Assembly: GCF_011059135.1 (NCBI RefSeq) | Contig: NZ_JAALGD010000008.1 | Location: 62,001-126,000 of the forward strand | Direction of reading: 5' to 3' | DNA length: 64,000 nucleotides | From: Brevibacillus sp. SYP-B805 | GTDB taxonomy: Bacteria; Bacillota; Bacilli; Brevibacillales; Brevibacillaceae | In this document: one piece after another, positions 8,412 through 18,600 of the stretch | Numbering within the stretch: the first letter of the stretch is position 1 | Layout of the letters: every line of letters starts with the position of its first letter | The notes under the pieces: generated by a model | Seen by the model: only the letters and a program-made list of their open reading frames with translations | Database searches by the model: none | What the model was told of the DNA's origin: nothing | Program-made: the position numbers and the translations under genes

Positions 8412-9194
8412 CTAACGCAAAAAATCGGGTTTTCGTTTTTCCAGAAAAGCGGTAATGCCCTCGATGGCTTCCGGTGTTTGAGCCATTTTGGCAATGGTTT
8501 GGCTTTCCTTTTCCATCTGTGTTTCCAAAGATTCATTCCATCCGCTGTGAAGCAATCGCTTGGCTTCACCCAGGGCCGTTCTCGCCCCTTCGGCGAATTG
8601 TGCCGCCATTTCATTGGCCTGCGCAAGCACCTCCCCGTCAGGGACAATCTTTGTCACCAATCCTAAATCAAGTGCTTCCTGCGCGGAAAGAACCCTGTTC
8701 GTCAGTACAAGGTCGAGCGCACGCTTAAAGCCTACCAGGCGGGGCAAAAAGTAACTCGCAGCCAAATCCGGGGTCAGGCCAACCTTGGTGTAAGCCATGG
8801 TAAATCGGGCTGACACGGCCGCGATGACAATGTCACATGCAATTGCCAGACTCATGCCTCCCCCGGCAGCCACTCCATTGACGGCGGCGATCACGGGAGC
8901 ATCCATGCGGGAGAAGCGTGAAATGGCTGCATGCAGATAGGTAGTCACTTCCTTCAAGTGGGAGGGTAATTGGTGCCGCTGCTGGGAGAAACTTTTCAAA
9001 TCTCCTCCAACGCTGAAAACATTGCCGCTCCCCGTAATGATAACGGCTCGAACGTTGGGCGAGTCACACTCGATAGCGGCATGCATCAACGCTTTTGCCA
9101 TATCGATATTCATTGCATTGGCCGCTTCCGGGCGGTTCAGCACAATCGTGGCAACGTGATTCCTCACATCGAAGGATATTGTTTGATCGTTCAT
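8412..9194 (-). CDS. Enoyl-CoA hydratase/isomerase family protein
   Basis: A 260-residue crotonase-fold protein. It has the oxyanion-hole segments GSGNVFSVGGDLKSF and AAVNGVAAGGGMSLAIACD, and the catalytic-loop region TKVGLTPDLAASYFLPRLVG. In the last segment the acidic residue is Asp, as in PaaG-type isomerases, rather than the two Glu of classical hydratases. It could therefore be an isomerase as easily as a hydratase. I chose the ATG at 9194 because AGGAGG lies 7 bases upstream. It sits between two MBL hydrolase genes in one direction, probably a small acyl-CoA pathway operon. Confidence 0.85.
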   Translation of the reverse strand: MNDQTISFDVRNHVATIVLNRPEAANAMNIDMAKALMHAAIECDSPNVRAVIITGSGNVFSVGGDLKSFSQQRHQLPSHLKEVTTYLHAAISRFSRMDAPVIAAVNGVAAGGGMSLAIACDIVIAAVSARFTMAYTKVGLTPDLAASYFLPRLVGFKRALDLVLTNRVLSAQEALDLGLVTKIVPDGEVLAQANEMAAQFAEGARTALGEAKRLLHSGWNESLETQMEKESQTIAKMAQTPEAIEGITAFLEKRKPDFLR

Positions 9195-9219
9195 CCGCAA
9201 ACCTCCTGGTCATCTATTT

Positions 9220-10005
9220 TTAGGAATCCATTTCTGTCACAACGGAGCGAACGATATGTACGGAATCAAATTGACCTTCTGAAACAGAAATGATAGGAAG
9301 ATCATTGGGGAACATGCGGTTCTTAATCTCAGTAATGGTATACCCTTGTTTATGCAGATGCAAGATCTCTCCGCACATATTTTCCAGATAATCAAGCTTC
9401 ATTTGCAGCAAGCGTTTCCCATCCGCTACATAGCCTGCATGACAGCAAAACATCGATTGAAAATCATGGGTGAGAACCGTACGGATCGAATTCATGATGG
9501 CAGGGATAGACTCATGGCTCATGATGATTTTGGGTTTTGGCGTAAGAAACAAATCACCGGAAAACAGCTGGCCCGTCTCTTCATTCAACAGAACGACATG
9601 ATCATCCGCATGCCCCGGTGTCTCCATCACTTTCCATACGAATCGCTTCGAATGAATGGTATCGGCAATGGGCCGGGCGAAAAAGGGATCTCGAATCCCC
9701 CACAAGTTTTGGCGATACAACTGATAGGTGATCGGTTTCGAGCAAAACTCGATGGATGTGGGGTGAATGTAGAGAGGAACGTTTTTATTCTGTTGCAACC
9801 AGGCAGCTGTACCAACATGATCTTCATGACTGTGTGTCATCACAACGGAATCAATCAAACTCGACTGGTAAAACGGGATAAGCTCTTGCAGCATGGTTTG
9901 TGCTCCTGTATCGACAAGCATCCCATCCACCAAAAAGAGATAGACTTGCAGGGAGTGACCTCCTTTTACACAGACAACCTCTTCCATCTCAGATACTTCT
10001 ATCAT
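9220..10005 (-). CDS. MBL fold metallo-hydrolase
   Basis: A 261-residue metallo-beta-lactamase-fold protein. The signature HxHxDH is MTHSHEDHVG, the second ligand region is TPGHADDHVVLLNE, and a bridging Asp is in FSGDLFLTPK. A C-terminal helical tail holds a winged-helix-like element, as in many MBL hydrolases. The ATG at 10005 follows AAGGAGAAAGG; an upstream in-frame extension lacks a ribosome binding site. It is the first gene of the operon with the enoyl-CoA hydratase and the second MBL protein, which is only distantly similar. The substrate is unknown. Confidence 0.85.
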   Translation of the reverse strand: MIEVSEMEEVVCVKGGHSLQVYLFLVDGMLVDTGAQTMLQELIPFYQSSLIDSVVMTHSHEDHVGTAAWLQQNKNVPLYIHPTSIEFCSKPITYQLYRQNLWGIRDPFFARPIADTIHSKRFVWKVMETPGHADDHVVLLNEETGQLFSGDLFLTPKPKIIMSHESIPAIMNSIRTVLTHDFQSMFCCHAGYVADGKRLLQMKLDYLENMCGEILHLHKQGYTITEIKNRMFPNDLPIISVSEGQFDSVHIVRSVVTEMDS

Positions 10006-10137
10006 TCGACCTTTCTCCTTTCTCCCCTGCCCGGCTGCAGCACATTCTCCAACGTTCAACAGCAGAATATATGTTCGATTTCCTCCCGAATGATTATACT
10101 ATTGATTGAAGAGATTTTTTTATTGGTGGTGAAAAGG

Positions 10138-11256
10138 GTGTCTGTTACCAAACAGCGCGATGCGCTCAAATTACTTGAACGAACCGGCGATTTTCCCTGG
10201 TATGTGGAAAAGTACATCGAACATAAAAAAGCAAAACGAAGCTCTCCCTCTACCCTACTCGGCTACTTGCGGGATTTTGAATATTTCTTTCGCTGGTTAA
10301 TGGCGGAATCCCTCACCAGGGCCAAAACCATCAAAGAGATCGAACTTCACGAATTAAATGATTTAACCAAAGAAACCGTCGAAAGCTATATTATTTACCT
10401 GCGGGAATCACATTTGTCTGAACGTGCCGTCTTGTTGGACCGGCCCACACGCAGCGCCAAACGGGAATACAGTGACAAAACGATTACTCGCAAGATATCC
10501 AGTTTGAAATCACTGTTCCACTATTTATCCGCCCTGTCAGAGGATGAAAACGGAGAATCGTACCTAAGCCGCAATGTGATGGCGAAAATCGAACTGGCCG
10601 AAGAAGAAATCACCCCGCTGGCGAGGGCGCATGCGATTCGCTCCAAAATTCTGGTTGATCAGGAGATTCATCGATTTGTCGACTTCGTCTACCATGGATA
10701 TCAAGCTTTTTGTGACACCAAAAGAAAGTTGGAGTATCACAACCTGAACCGGGAACGGGATACGGCCATCATCGCGCTGATCTTGTCCGGGGGGTTTCGC
10801 GTTTCGGAGATTGTCAATCTCAATCTTTCCGACATTATTTTAGAAAAGAATCAGCTGAAGATGGTCAGAAAAGGGAAAAAGGAAGACGCACCGTTTTTCA
10901 GTGATTGGGGGAAAGAATACCTCGTCAACTATTTGAACATGCGAGACAAATATAAACCGGCGGATGGCGAAGAAGCCGTATTTCTGGCCGTTGCTCCGAC
11001 AAAGCCGTATGGACACCGCATCGAGGTCCGCACCGTGCAGAAGTTGGTGAAGAAATACGCCAAAGCGTTTGGGATCCCTCATCTTTCCGTGCATAAATTA
11101 AGACACAGCTTTGCCACACAGTTCCTGCGCATCAATCCCGACCCGCATCAGCTCCAGGCGCAGTTGGGTCATTCCAAGATTGAGACCACGATGCAATATG
11201 CGCATGTGCTTGATGATGCCTTGAGCATCGCTGTTAACCGCACGACTCAAAAATAA
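10138..11256 (+). CDS. xerS: Tyrosine recombinase/integrase, XerS-type
   Basis: A 372-residue tyrosine recombinase. The N-terminal SAM-like DNA-binding domain (residues about 15-140) includes FPWYVEKYIEHKK and STLLGYLRDFEYFF, which resemble XerS, the single-recombinase dimer-resolution system described in streptococci. The catalytic domain has the first Arg in SGGFRVSEIVNLNL, HKLRHSFAT for the H-x2-R pair, LGHSKIETTMQYAHV for the third His and the nucleophilic Tyr. The true start is probably GTG at 10138 with GGTGGTGA five bases upstream. The longer open frame reaching back over the divergent MBL gene is not credible. The gene stands alone, with no phage or transposon neighbours. Confidence 0.82.
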   Translation: MSVTKQRDALKLLERTGDFPWYVEKYIEHKKAKRSSPSTLLGYLRDFEYFFRWLMAESLTRAKTIKEIELHELNDLTKETVESYIIYLRESHLSERAVLLDRPTRSAKREYSDKTITRKISSLKSLFHYLSALSEDENGESYLSRNVMAKIELAEEEITPLARAHAIRSKILVDQEIHRFVDFVYHGYQAFCDTKRKLEYHNLNRERDTAIIALILSGGFRVSEIVNLNLSDIILEKNQLKMVRKGKKEDAPFFSDWGKEYLVNYLNMRDKYKPADGEEAVFLAVAPTKPYGHRIEVRTVQKLVKKYAKAFGIPHLSVHKLRHSFATQFLRINPDPHQLQAQLGHSKIETTMQYAHVLDDALSIAVNRTTQK

Positions 11257-11281
11257 TCCCCCATACGCGCTTGCGGCAAAT

Positions 11282-11328
11282 AAGCCCCCTTCCTGCAGCC
11301 ATTGGTTGCGCATCCACAAGGGGGGCTT
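11282..11328. terminator. Inverted repeat between convergent genes, possible bidirectional terminator
   Basis: AAGCCCCCTT at 11282-11291 pairs with AAGGGGGGCTT at 11318-11328 around a 26-base loop. It lies between the stops of the recombinase (+) and the serine hydrolase (-) genes. The T-rich tail is poor, so this is a tentative call. Confidence 0.4.
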
Positions 11329-11385
11329 CCCTGTGAATACGCCTGGTCGTTAGGGCTCGAACGGACCAGGATGGGTCATCCGTTG

Positions 11386-12522
11386 TCATGGTAGCATCAG
11401 TTCTTGCAGAACCTTGTTGGCTTCATGGTTGACGGGAATGGGTTCCGATGAAACCGCTGACGGAATGATGTAATCCATTACCATTTTGTCCGGATCCACG
11501 CTTTCGGAAGAGGTTTGGACAACGATCACATCCAAATCAGGAATCACGATCATGTACTGCCCGTGTGCTCCCACTGCTTCATAGACGGTGTGGCCGGCCA
11601 GATTTGTCAGCCAGAAATAGTAACCATAATGCTCGCCGCCCGGAAGATTTGTTGGCATTTGCGGAGAGGTGGAAGCCCTTACCCATTCCGCCGGGATCAC
11701 TTGGGCGCCATCCCACTCCCCCTGCTTCAGATACAAGTATCCGAATTTTGCCAGATCGCGAGGAGTCATGAAAAGACCTGCTCCCCCCATCGTTATGCCT
11801 TTTTTGTCCGTTTTCCAGTCCACGTTGGTTATTCCAAGCGGGGCAAACAGTTTTTCTCTGGCAAAGTCAAAGGTGCTTCTCCCCGCCTTTCTTTCAACGA
11901 TTGCAGAAAGAACATGCGGCTCTCCCGAATTGTAATTGAACAGATTGATCTGTTCCTTGATGATCGGTTTATCCAGGACATACTGCAACTGATCGTCACT
12001 GGCGTCCCATTCCCTCCATACTTGATCGCCTTGTTCCCATTCCGGCCAGGCCAATCCCGAGGACATCGTTAAAAACTGCCGGATGGTCATGTTTTGTTTG
12101 CTGTCATCATGATTCGCGATTTTCAACTCAGGAAAGTAACTTACGACACGTTCATCCAAACTGCTGCTGACGATGCCGTCTCTCATCGCGATGCCCCAAA
12201 CAGCCCCCATGATGCTTTTTGTGACCGAGAAGAGATGGTGCTTGCGGAATTTTGAATAGCCATTCCCATACGTTTCGGCCACGATATAGCCATTGCGGAT
12301 AATAAGCAGCCCGTCCGACGAAGGTTTCTTCTCTTTCATGAATCGGAACAGCTCAACCAGCTTCTCGCTCTTCATCCCCTGCTCTTCCGGCAGACACGTT
12401 TTCCATTCCGTTGTTGGCCAGTATGCAGCCGGTCGTGCATGAATGGAACCTGCTTCTGAGCAGCCGGTTATCAGCGCACATGCCAGAAACAGAACACCTG
12501 CGAAGAGTTTTACTTTTTTCAT
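11386..12522 (-). CDS. Serine hydrolase lipoprotein (class C beta-lactamase/DD-peptidase-like)
   Basis: A 378-residue beta-lactamase-family protein (PF00144-like). A lipoprotein signal peptide, MKKVKLFAGVLFLACALITG, ends at a lipobox cysteine (LITGC), so the protein should be anchored outside the membrane. The catalytic S-x-x-K is FSVTKSIMG and the second motif (Y-x-N-like) is in LFNYNSGEPHV. A late HGQYMI segment corresponds to the KTG-like position. Such proteins are esterases, peptidases or DD-carboxypeptidase relatives; resistance is not implied. The ATG at 12522 has only a weak Shine-Dalgarno. It is a single gene, downstream of and in line with ppk. Confidence 0.85.
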   Translation of the reverse strand: MKKVKLFAGVLFLACALITGCSEAGSIHARPAAYWPTTEWKTCLPEEQGMKSEKLVELFRFMKEKKPSSDGLLIIRNGYIVAETYGNGYSKFRKHHLFSVTKSIMGAVWGIAMRDGIVSSSLDERVVSYFPELKIANHDDSKQNMTIRQFLTMSSGLAWPEWEQGDQVWREWDASDDQLQYVLDKPIIKEQINLFNYNSGEPHVLSAIVERKAGRSTFDFAREKLFAPLGITNVDWKTDKKGITMGGAGLFMTPRDLAKFGYLYLKQGEWDGAQVIPAEWVRASTSPQMPTNLPGGEHYGYYFWLTNLAGHTVYEAVGAHGQYMIVIPDLDVIVVQTSSESVDPDKMVMDYIIPSAVSSEPIPVNHEANKVLQELMLP

Positions 12523-12652
12523 TTGCAATCAATCACACTTCCAATTATTGTGAAGTTCGCTTAATAGTAAAACAATTCAGAACAAAAAGCAAGTTTCTCT
12601 TTTCCAACCGCTGGGCCCGTTGGCAGCCGCAAAAACACGATGGCGTACCCCA

Positions 12653-14776
12653 TCACTCCGGAAGGGGCAAATGGGGTTCCAGGTGATGGGGAGCAGCATC
12701 GAACTTCTTCCCGATTGCAGAAAGGCAGGCTTCTTCCAAAAAATAGAGCTGGCTGTTTAGCGGGGCAGGTTTGTTTGAAACCACGTTGATGTAGGTACCG
12801 TCGGGCAGCAGCATGCGGGCCTTTGCATCATCACTTAACATGATGTCCAGGATCTGCTTGATTCGTTCTTTCAGATTCTCTTGATAGACGGGGAAAAGCA
12901 GCTCGACTCTGGCAACCATGTTTCGCGTCATCCAATCCGCACTCGCCAGGAAAATGCGTTCCTCACCGCCGTTCAGAAAGTAATAGATCCGGCTGTGTTC
13001 GAGAAAGCGCCCGACGATGCTGATGACGCGAATGTTTTCGCTGACACCGGCAATACCGGGGCGCAAACAGCAGATTCCGCGAATGATCAGATCAATCTCT
13101 ACGCCCGCACAGGAAGCCTTGTATAATGCTTCCATAATTCGCTTGTCGGTCAATGCGTTCATTTTGGCGATGATGCGTGCCGGTTTTCCTGCCAAACGGT
13201 TGGCCGTTTCTTGCTCAATCAACTGCAGGAACGTTTCCCTCAAGCCGACAGGAGCGGTCGTAATCGCCTTCCAGTACGGAGGCTGCGAATATCCGGTCAG
13301 ATGATTGAAGAAATGGCTCGCATCGATGCCAAATTCCTCCCGGGCCGTCAGCATGCCAAGGTCCGTATACACCCGAGCCGTTCGATCGTTGTAATTGCCC
13401 GTACTCAGATGGACATACCGGCGAATGCCATCCTGTTCGGCACGGACGACCAGCGTAATTTTCCCGTGCGTCTTCAAACCGACGATCCCGTAAATCACAT
13501 GACAGCCGGCCTTCTCCAGCGCTTTTGCCCACACGATGTTGTTCTCTTCGTCAAAGCGGGCTTTGATTTCCAGCAGAACGGTTACCTGTTTGCCGTTTTC
13601 CGCAGCGCGAAGCAGCGCTTTTACGATCGGCGAATCTCCGCTCACCCTGTAAAGCGTCTGCTTGATGGCAAGCACGCCGGGGTCCTCTGCCGCTTGCTGG
13701 ACGAACTGAATGACGGGATCAAACGATTCATAGGGATGATGCAGCAAGAGGTCCTTTTGCCTGATCGCTTCAAAGATGTTTGTCACCCCCTGCAGCTCCT
13801 TGGGCGGTTGGGGGACATACTCCTCAAAACGCAGATGATCATAGCCGGGAAGGGCATAAAACTTGAAGAAAAAGCTGGGGTCCAGAGGGCCGTCCATGCG
13901 GTATACATCCGCGTCCTCCAGTTCGAGCCAATCCTGCAGCGTCGCCGCCAAAAAATCGCTCATGGAAGAATCGATGGCCAGGATCACCGGCTCTCCCATT
14001 TTCCGCTTTTTCAGTTCCTGTTGAATGGCTTCCAGCAGATCTTCCGTCTCATCTTCATCAATGGTGAGATCCGCATTGCGCGTGATGCGAAATGGGCTTG
14101 TTTCCCGGATGGTGTACCCCTGAAAGAGACTTTCGATATGTTCCTTGATCACCTCTTCCAGCAGCATAAAATGGGCCTCGCCAGCCGGTGACGGCAGCTG
14201 CAGGAAACGGGGAACCACGGCGGGAACCTGCACGACGGCAAACAGCGGGCCCTCGTCTTCTTCCTGAGGATTTTCCAATAACACGGCAAGATTTAAACTC
14301 TTGTTTAACAGCAGCGGAAATGGATGGCTCGCATCAACCGCCAGCGGGGTTAGGACGGGAAACAGGTGATGATGAAAATAATCCCGCATGAACGCTTGCT
14401 GTTCCGCACATAACTGATGGGCCTTTACAAAGCGGATTCCCGCCTGCTCCAGTTCGGGCGTAATCTGGTGTTTCAGCACGTCAAAAAGCTTGTTCATCAC
14501 GGCGTGGGTGCGTTCCGAAATGGCTGCCAGCTGTTCTTTGGGCGTCATGCCCGATTTGTTGTCCGGCTTCGAAAGCCCGGCTTTTACCTGATCCTTCAGC
14601 CCAGCCACCCGTACCATAAAAAACTCGTCAAAATTACTGCTGGTGATGGCGATAAATTTCAAGCGTTCGAATAACGGATTTTGACGATTGGCAGCTTCTT
14701 CCAAAACGCGTTCGTTAAAAGCCACCCAGCTTAATTCCCGATTGATGTAGTAGTCTGGCAAGCTGAAGTCTCTCAT
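12653..14776 (-). CDS. ppk1: Polyphosphate kinase 1
   Basis: A 707-residue PPK1 of normal length. It polymerises the gamma-phosphate of ATP into inorganic polyphosphate and is usually membrane-associated. Domains in order: N-terminal YINRELSWVAFNERVLEEA, head domain, and two phospholipase D-like catalytic domains. The catalytic histidine region is KTHGKITLVVRAE, with the second His region in YVHLSTGNYNDRTARVYTD. The C-terminal domain includes IVGRFLEHSRIYYF. It follows the two small paralogous genes by about 100 bases with no visible terminator, so it may belong to the same transcript as the giant P-type ATPase. Confidence 0.95.
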   Translation of the reverse strand: MRDFSLPDYYINRELSWVAFNERVLEEAANRQNPLFERLKFIAITSSNFDEFFMVRVAGLKDQVKAGLSKPDNKSGMTPKEQLAAISERTHAVMNKLFDVLKHQITPELEQAGIRFVKAHQLCAEQQAFMRDYFHHHLFPVLTPLAVDASHPFPLLLNKSLNLAVLLENPQEEDEGPLFAVVQVPAVVPRFLQLPSPAGEAHFMLLEEVIKEHIESLFQGYTIRETSPFRITRNADLTIDEDETEDLLEAIQQELKKRKMGEPVILAIDSSMSDFLAATLQDWLELEDADVYRMDGPLDPSFFFKFYALPGYDHLRFEEYVPQPPKELQGVTNIFEAIRQKDLLLHHPYESFDPVIQFVQQAAEDPGVLAIKQTLYRVSGDSPIVKALLRAAENGKQVTVLLEIKARFDEENNIVWAKALEKAGCHVIYGIVGLKTHGKITLVVRAEQDGIRRYVHLSTGNYNDRTARVYTDLGMLTAREEFGIDASHFFNHLTGYSQPPYWKAITTAPVGLRETFLQLIEQETANRLAGKPARIIAKMNALTDKRIMEALYKASCAGVEIDLIIRGICCLRPGIAGVSENIRVISIVGRFLEHSRIYYFLNGGEERIFLASADWMTRNMVARVELLFPVYQENLKERIKQILDIMLSDDAKARMLLPDGTYINVVSNKPAPLNSQLYFLEEACLSAIGKKFDAAPHHLEPHLPLPE

Positions 14777-14878
14777 GCTGCATCAACCTTTTTCTCCAGT
14801 ATCTGACCATGCAGCCAGGCGGATTTCTTTTTCCAGCCGAGGTCATGGATCGATCAAGAATTCATCAACGCCCTCGCA

Positions 14879-15109
14879 TCATCTGATCCGGGGAAATGAG
14901 ATGAACTGCAGCAGATTGATGCGCGATTTTTTCCCCTTTTCACGGACATGTCCAAAAAATTCTCCCAGGAACATTTCCCATTGGCTCCCCACCGGCCTCT
15001 TCGCCGCTTCGTCCTCCAGGATCGTTCTCACGCTCAAATTCAATGCCGTTTCCAAGTGAAAAAGGGCCCTGCTCAAATGGTAATCAATGGTCTGCTCTTC
15101 CATGCGCAT
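14879..15109 (-). CDS. Small protein of unknown function, paralogous to the upstream gene product
   Basis: A 76-residue protein, probably helical and soluble, starting MRMEEQTIDYHLSRALFHLE. I do not recognise a family. It aligns by eye with the product of 15084-15281: both begin with acidic residues then H-x3-A-x2-H, share an E-[DR]-[ED]-A-A element near the middle, and end with W-x-x-F-[IL]-[EG]-x-x-F-G. AAGGAG precedes two closely spaced ATG codons (15109, 15103). The start overlaps the end of the upstream gene by 26 bases, indicating translational coupling. It lies between the ATPase cluster and ppk1. Confidence 0.6.
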   Translation of the reverse strand: MRMEEQTIDYHLSRALFHLETALNLSVRTILEDEAAKRPVGSQWEMFLGEFFGHVREKGKKSRINLLQFISFPRIR

Positions 15110-15281
15110 GATTCTCCTTTTTATAGGGATCACCAAACAGATACTCAATAAATTCATTCCAGACCTGAATGATCTCACGCTGCGCTGCGTCACGTTCGAC
15201 GATTTCTTTTGTTTTCATGAAGGCCATGTCAATATGCGAGGCCGCCTTTTTCAAGTGATCATGAACGATCTCGTGATCCAT
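15084..15281 (-). CDS. Small protein of unknown function, paralogous to the downstream gene product
   Basis: A 65-residue, mostly helical, charged protein rich in His and acidic residues near the N-terminus (MDHEIVHDHLKKAASHID) with VERDAAQREIIQVWNEFIEY near the C-terminus. No family is recognised. AAGGGGG lies 8 bases before the ATG at 15281, and a GTG two codons upstream is a less likely start. It overlaps the following paralogue. The position directly after the P-type ATPase and its small membrane partner suggests an accessory role in that system; this is inference. Confidence 0.6.
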   Translation of the reverse strand: MDHEIVHDHLKKAASHIDMAFMKTKEIVERDAAQREIIQVWNEFIEYLFGDPYKKENHAHGRADH

Positions 15282-15312
15282 CTGCACGTCCCCCTTCCCG
15301 CTTCATCCTGGC

Positions 15313-15588
15313 CTAATGGGACAACGACTCGTCTTCCGTATCGAACATGGCGATTTCCTTGTTAATCTGTTTTTTTAACCGTTCGTACTGCGCTTCGGCG
15401 ATAATATCCTCCACTTCCTCCCTTGCGATTTGCATGAGGGCTTTGGTGCGGTTAACCAGCGCCACCACGCCTTCCATACCGGACATGGCAAGCGGGCGAA
15501 GCGTCATCTTCGCGATCGGCAGCAAGGCAGAAGCTGCCACTGCCAGTGCTGCACCCGTGATGATTTTTTCCAGATTTTTGGTAATCAT
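15313..15588 (-). CDS. Small membrane-associated protein, DUF5132/PacL-like candidate
   Basis: A 91-residue protein with one N-terminal hydrophobic segment (ITGAALAVAASALLPIAKM) and an amphipathic acidic helix (IAREEVEDIIAEAQYERLKK), ending in an acidic tail. This architecture resembles DUF5132-type proteins found beside large P-type ATPases. It also resembles the mycobacterial PacL (DUF1490) proteins, which act as membrane partners of metal-exporting P-ATPases. The resemblance is architectural, not a proven homology. AAGGAGG precedes the ATG. It begins 49 bases after the ATPase stop codon and is surely in the same operon. Confidence 0.65.
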   Translation of the reverse strand: MITKNLEKIITGAALAVAASALLPIAKMTLRPLAMSGMEGVVALVNRTKALMQIAREEVEDIIAEAQYERLKKQINKEIAMFDTEDESLSH

Positions 15589-15636
15589 GAACAGCCTCCT
15601 TCCGTGATGGGATGATAGCTCCCTACGCTGTGGACG

Positions 15637-18600
15637 CTACATGGCCACAGCATAGGGATTGTTGAGTGTAATCGTCTCTTGCTTCTTCGACATTTTGGCA
15701 AGGAGGGAGAAGGCCGGTTTCGAGAGAATGGATACCGAGCCACCGACGAGCAGGATCGGCACCCAATAACCCAATGGTATCGGCACGGTGTGGAAAAATC
15801 TTGCCACGGGCGGCAGGTAGAGGGCGGTTAGCAGCGCCAGCCATGAAGCTCCCAGCGCTCCCATGAAGAAGCGATCCGTTGACCAATCCCGGATCGATTC
15901 TTCCGATCCTTCCTGTCTCCAAGAGAAGGTTTGCAGCAATTGGCCGGTCACCAAGGTGGTAAAAGCCACCGTTTGCGCCAGCGCGAGAGACGCACCTGAA
16001 GCCAGGCTGAAGGCAAACAGCCCCAGTGACGCAGCCCCCAGTAAAACGCCTCTGGTGACGATTTTCCGGTACAGTTCCGCATCAGCGATGTCGGTCCGCG
16101 ACAGCTGCTTGTTTTTGTTACCCGGATTGACAGCCAGAATCATCGCAGGCAGCGCATCGGTCAGCAGGTTCATCAACAAGATTTGAATCGGAACCAGCGG
16201 GATGGGAAGGCCTGCGATCACCGCCATGCTTGTGACGAGGATTTCCGCGAGATTACCGGTTAACAAGCAGCCAAGCGCTTTCCGGATGTTGCCGATAATG
16301 GTTCTGCCATTTTTTACACCATCGACGATGGAACCAAAATGATCTTCAATCAGCACCATATCGGCCGCCTGTTTGGTCACTTCCGTACCGGTGAGCCCCA
16401 TGGCGATCCCCACATTGGCTTGTTTGATGGCCGGGGAATCGTTCACCCCGTCCCCTGTCATCGCCACGATATGGCCGCGTTTCTGCAGGGCCTTGACAAT
16501 CCGCAGCTTATGGTCCGGGGTAACCCGGGCGAATACGGACACATCATCAATCTGCCGGCTCAATTCTTCATCCGACAGCCGGTCCAGCTCATGACCGGAT
16601 AACACCTTTTGCGTGCCATCGTAAATGCCCAGTTGTCTCGCGATAGCGATCGCGGTAATCGGGTGATCGCCGGTAATCATGACCGGTTTGATGCCGAGGG
16701 AACGTGCCTCGGCGATGCTTTTGTCCACATACGGTTTCGGCGGATCGATCATCCCGGCTAAACCGACGTAAATCATTTCGTTTTCGTCAATACCCTCCGC
16801 TTCATCTTTTTCCAAGGGACGATAGGCAAACGCCAACACCCGCAATGCATGTTGAGACAGTTTTTCATTTTGCAACATGATCGCCTGTTTCTGGGCTTCC
16901 GTCAGCGGCAAAATCCTGCCATTTACCTGATATCTGTTGCAATGACGGAGGATCGTTTCCACGGCACCTTTCGAAAACACATAGCAATCCTTGCCTGATG
17001 CGGTATCTTTGCACATGACGCTCATTTTGCCGGTACTGGAGTCAAACGGAACCTCCAACCCGCGATGCCAATGGGTCATGTTCTGCTGCCAGTATCCTGC
17101 CTTTGCCGCCAGTGTAAGCAGCGCTCCCTCCGTGGGGTCGCCTTTGACGATCCATTGACCGTCCTGCTGCTCAAGCTTGCTGTTGTTGCACAGCAGACAA
17201 ATCTGCAGAAGACGCTCCAGGTCGGCATTTGAACGGCTTTCAATCGCGCTTTCGGAAACCGCGGGAACAGCAGAAGCCGCAGCGGCTTCGATGCCGATTT
17301 CCTCGATTATCCCGATCGGTTCATACCCGGTTCCTGTGACAGTGAATGCCCTGTCTGCCGTTGCGATCGCTTTTACCGTCATTTCATTCTTGGTTAACGT
17401 CCCTGTCTTGTCGGTACAAATCACGGTGACCCGCCCGAGGGATTCCAATGCAAACAGCTTGCGGATCAAAGCGTTTTTCTTGGCCATGCGAAAAACACCT
17501 GCCGTGAGAGCAATCGTGATGGTTACCGGAAGGCCTTCCGGTATGGCAGAAGCGGCCAGCGTGATGGATGTGGTGATCATCTGCGAAACCGGTATCCCCC
17601 GGAAAAGCCCCGCCAGGAAGACAACCCCTGCCGCAAGAAACGCCCCCTTGACAAATTTCTTGCTGATCGACGCTACCTTCTCCTGCAAGGGAGTCGTTTC
17701 TATCTCTTCCGCATGCAAGAGAGCAGATAGATGGCCGAGTTCCGTACCCATGCCGGTTTGCACGACGATGCCCATACCCTTCCCTCTGCAAACGTCCGTT
17801 CCCATGTACAGCATGTTTTTTCGTTCGGGAAGCGGGCATTCTGCGTCTGTCAGGCAATCCTCTTTTTCGACAGGCAGCGACTCGCCGGTCAAAGCCGATT
17901 CATTTACCTGCAAAAATGAAGATTGCATGAGACGCAAATCCGCAGGGACCCGATCTCCTGCCTCAACCGCGACGATATCGCCGGGAACCAATTCGCTTGC
18001 GGAAATCTCCAGCTGCTGACCGTCTCTGATCACCTTGCACATGGGCACTTGAAACGCGTCCAGGGCTGCTACCGCTTCTTCCGCCTTTCGTTCCTGAATG
18101 ACGCCGATGGCCGCATTGGCAAGCAAAATACACCCCATCGCGATTCCGTCAAACAACCCGCCGGTGACGACCGACAGCGCGCATGTGCCGAGCAGAATGA
18201 GCGAAGGAAACTCCTTAAATTGTCCCAAAAACGATGTCAGCCAGGAGGTTGGTTTTCTTTCTTCCAACCGGTTGCTGCCAAACCTGTTTCTTAACTCAGC
18301 CACCTGGGAAGTCGACAAGCCAAGGCGCGCGTCTACCATGAAATAATTAGCCGCTTCTTTCCAGGAAACGGCATGCCATGAAACGGGAGTCGTTTCAGCA
18401 GCGGCCGCCACTTCAGGCTGATACATGTTGAGGGCCGGTGGGATCGTAGCGGTCTTCTCGCTGCTTGTTTTGGCCCTGGCCAGGAATACAAGCGACAAGG
18501 CATCAGCGGCCAAGTTGACGACCGGCGCGGACAGCACGCCGAATGTCGCCAAGGCGGTGGCAATCCCATTCCAGCATTTGGCCCATCCAAAATGCTGACG

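Noticed and set aside
9346-10137. A 264-codon N-terminal extension of the recombinase frame on the plus strand
   Set aside because: It is antisense to the MBL hydrolase gene, has no ribosome binding site, and does not belong to a tyrosine recombinase. GTG at 10138 has a good site.
11386-12522. Beta-lactamase resistance gene
   Set aside because: The protein is a generic PF00144 lipoprotein with a degenerate third motif. Most such proteins are esterases or peptidases, so no resistance function is claimed.
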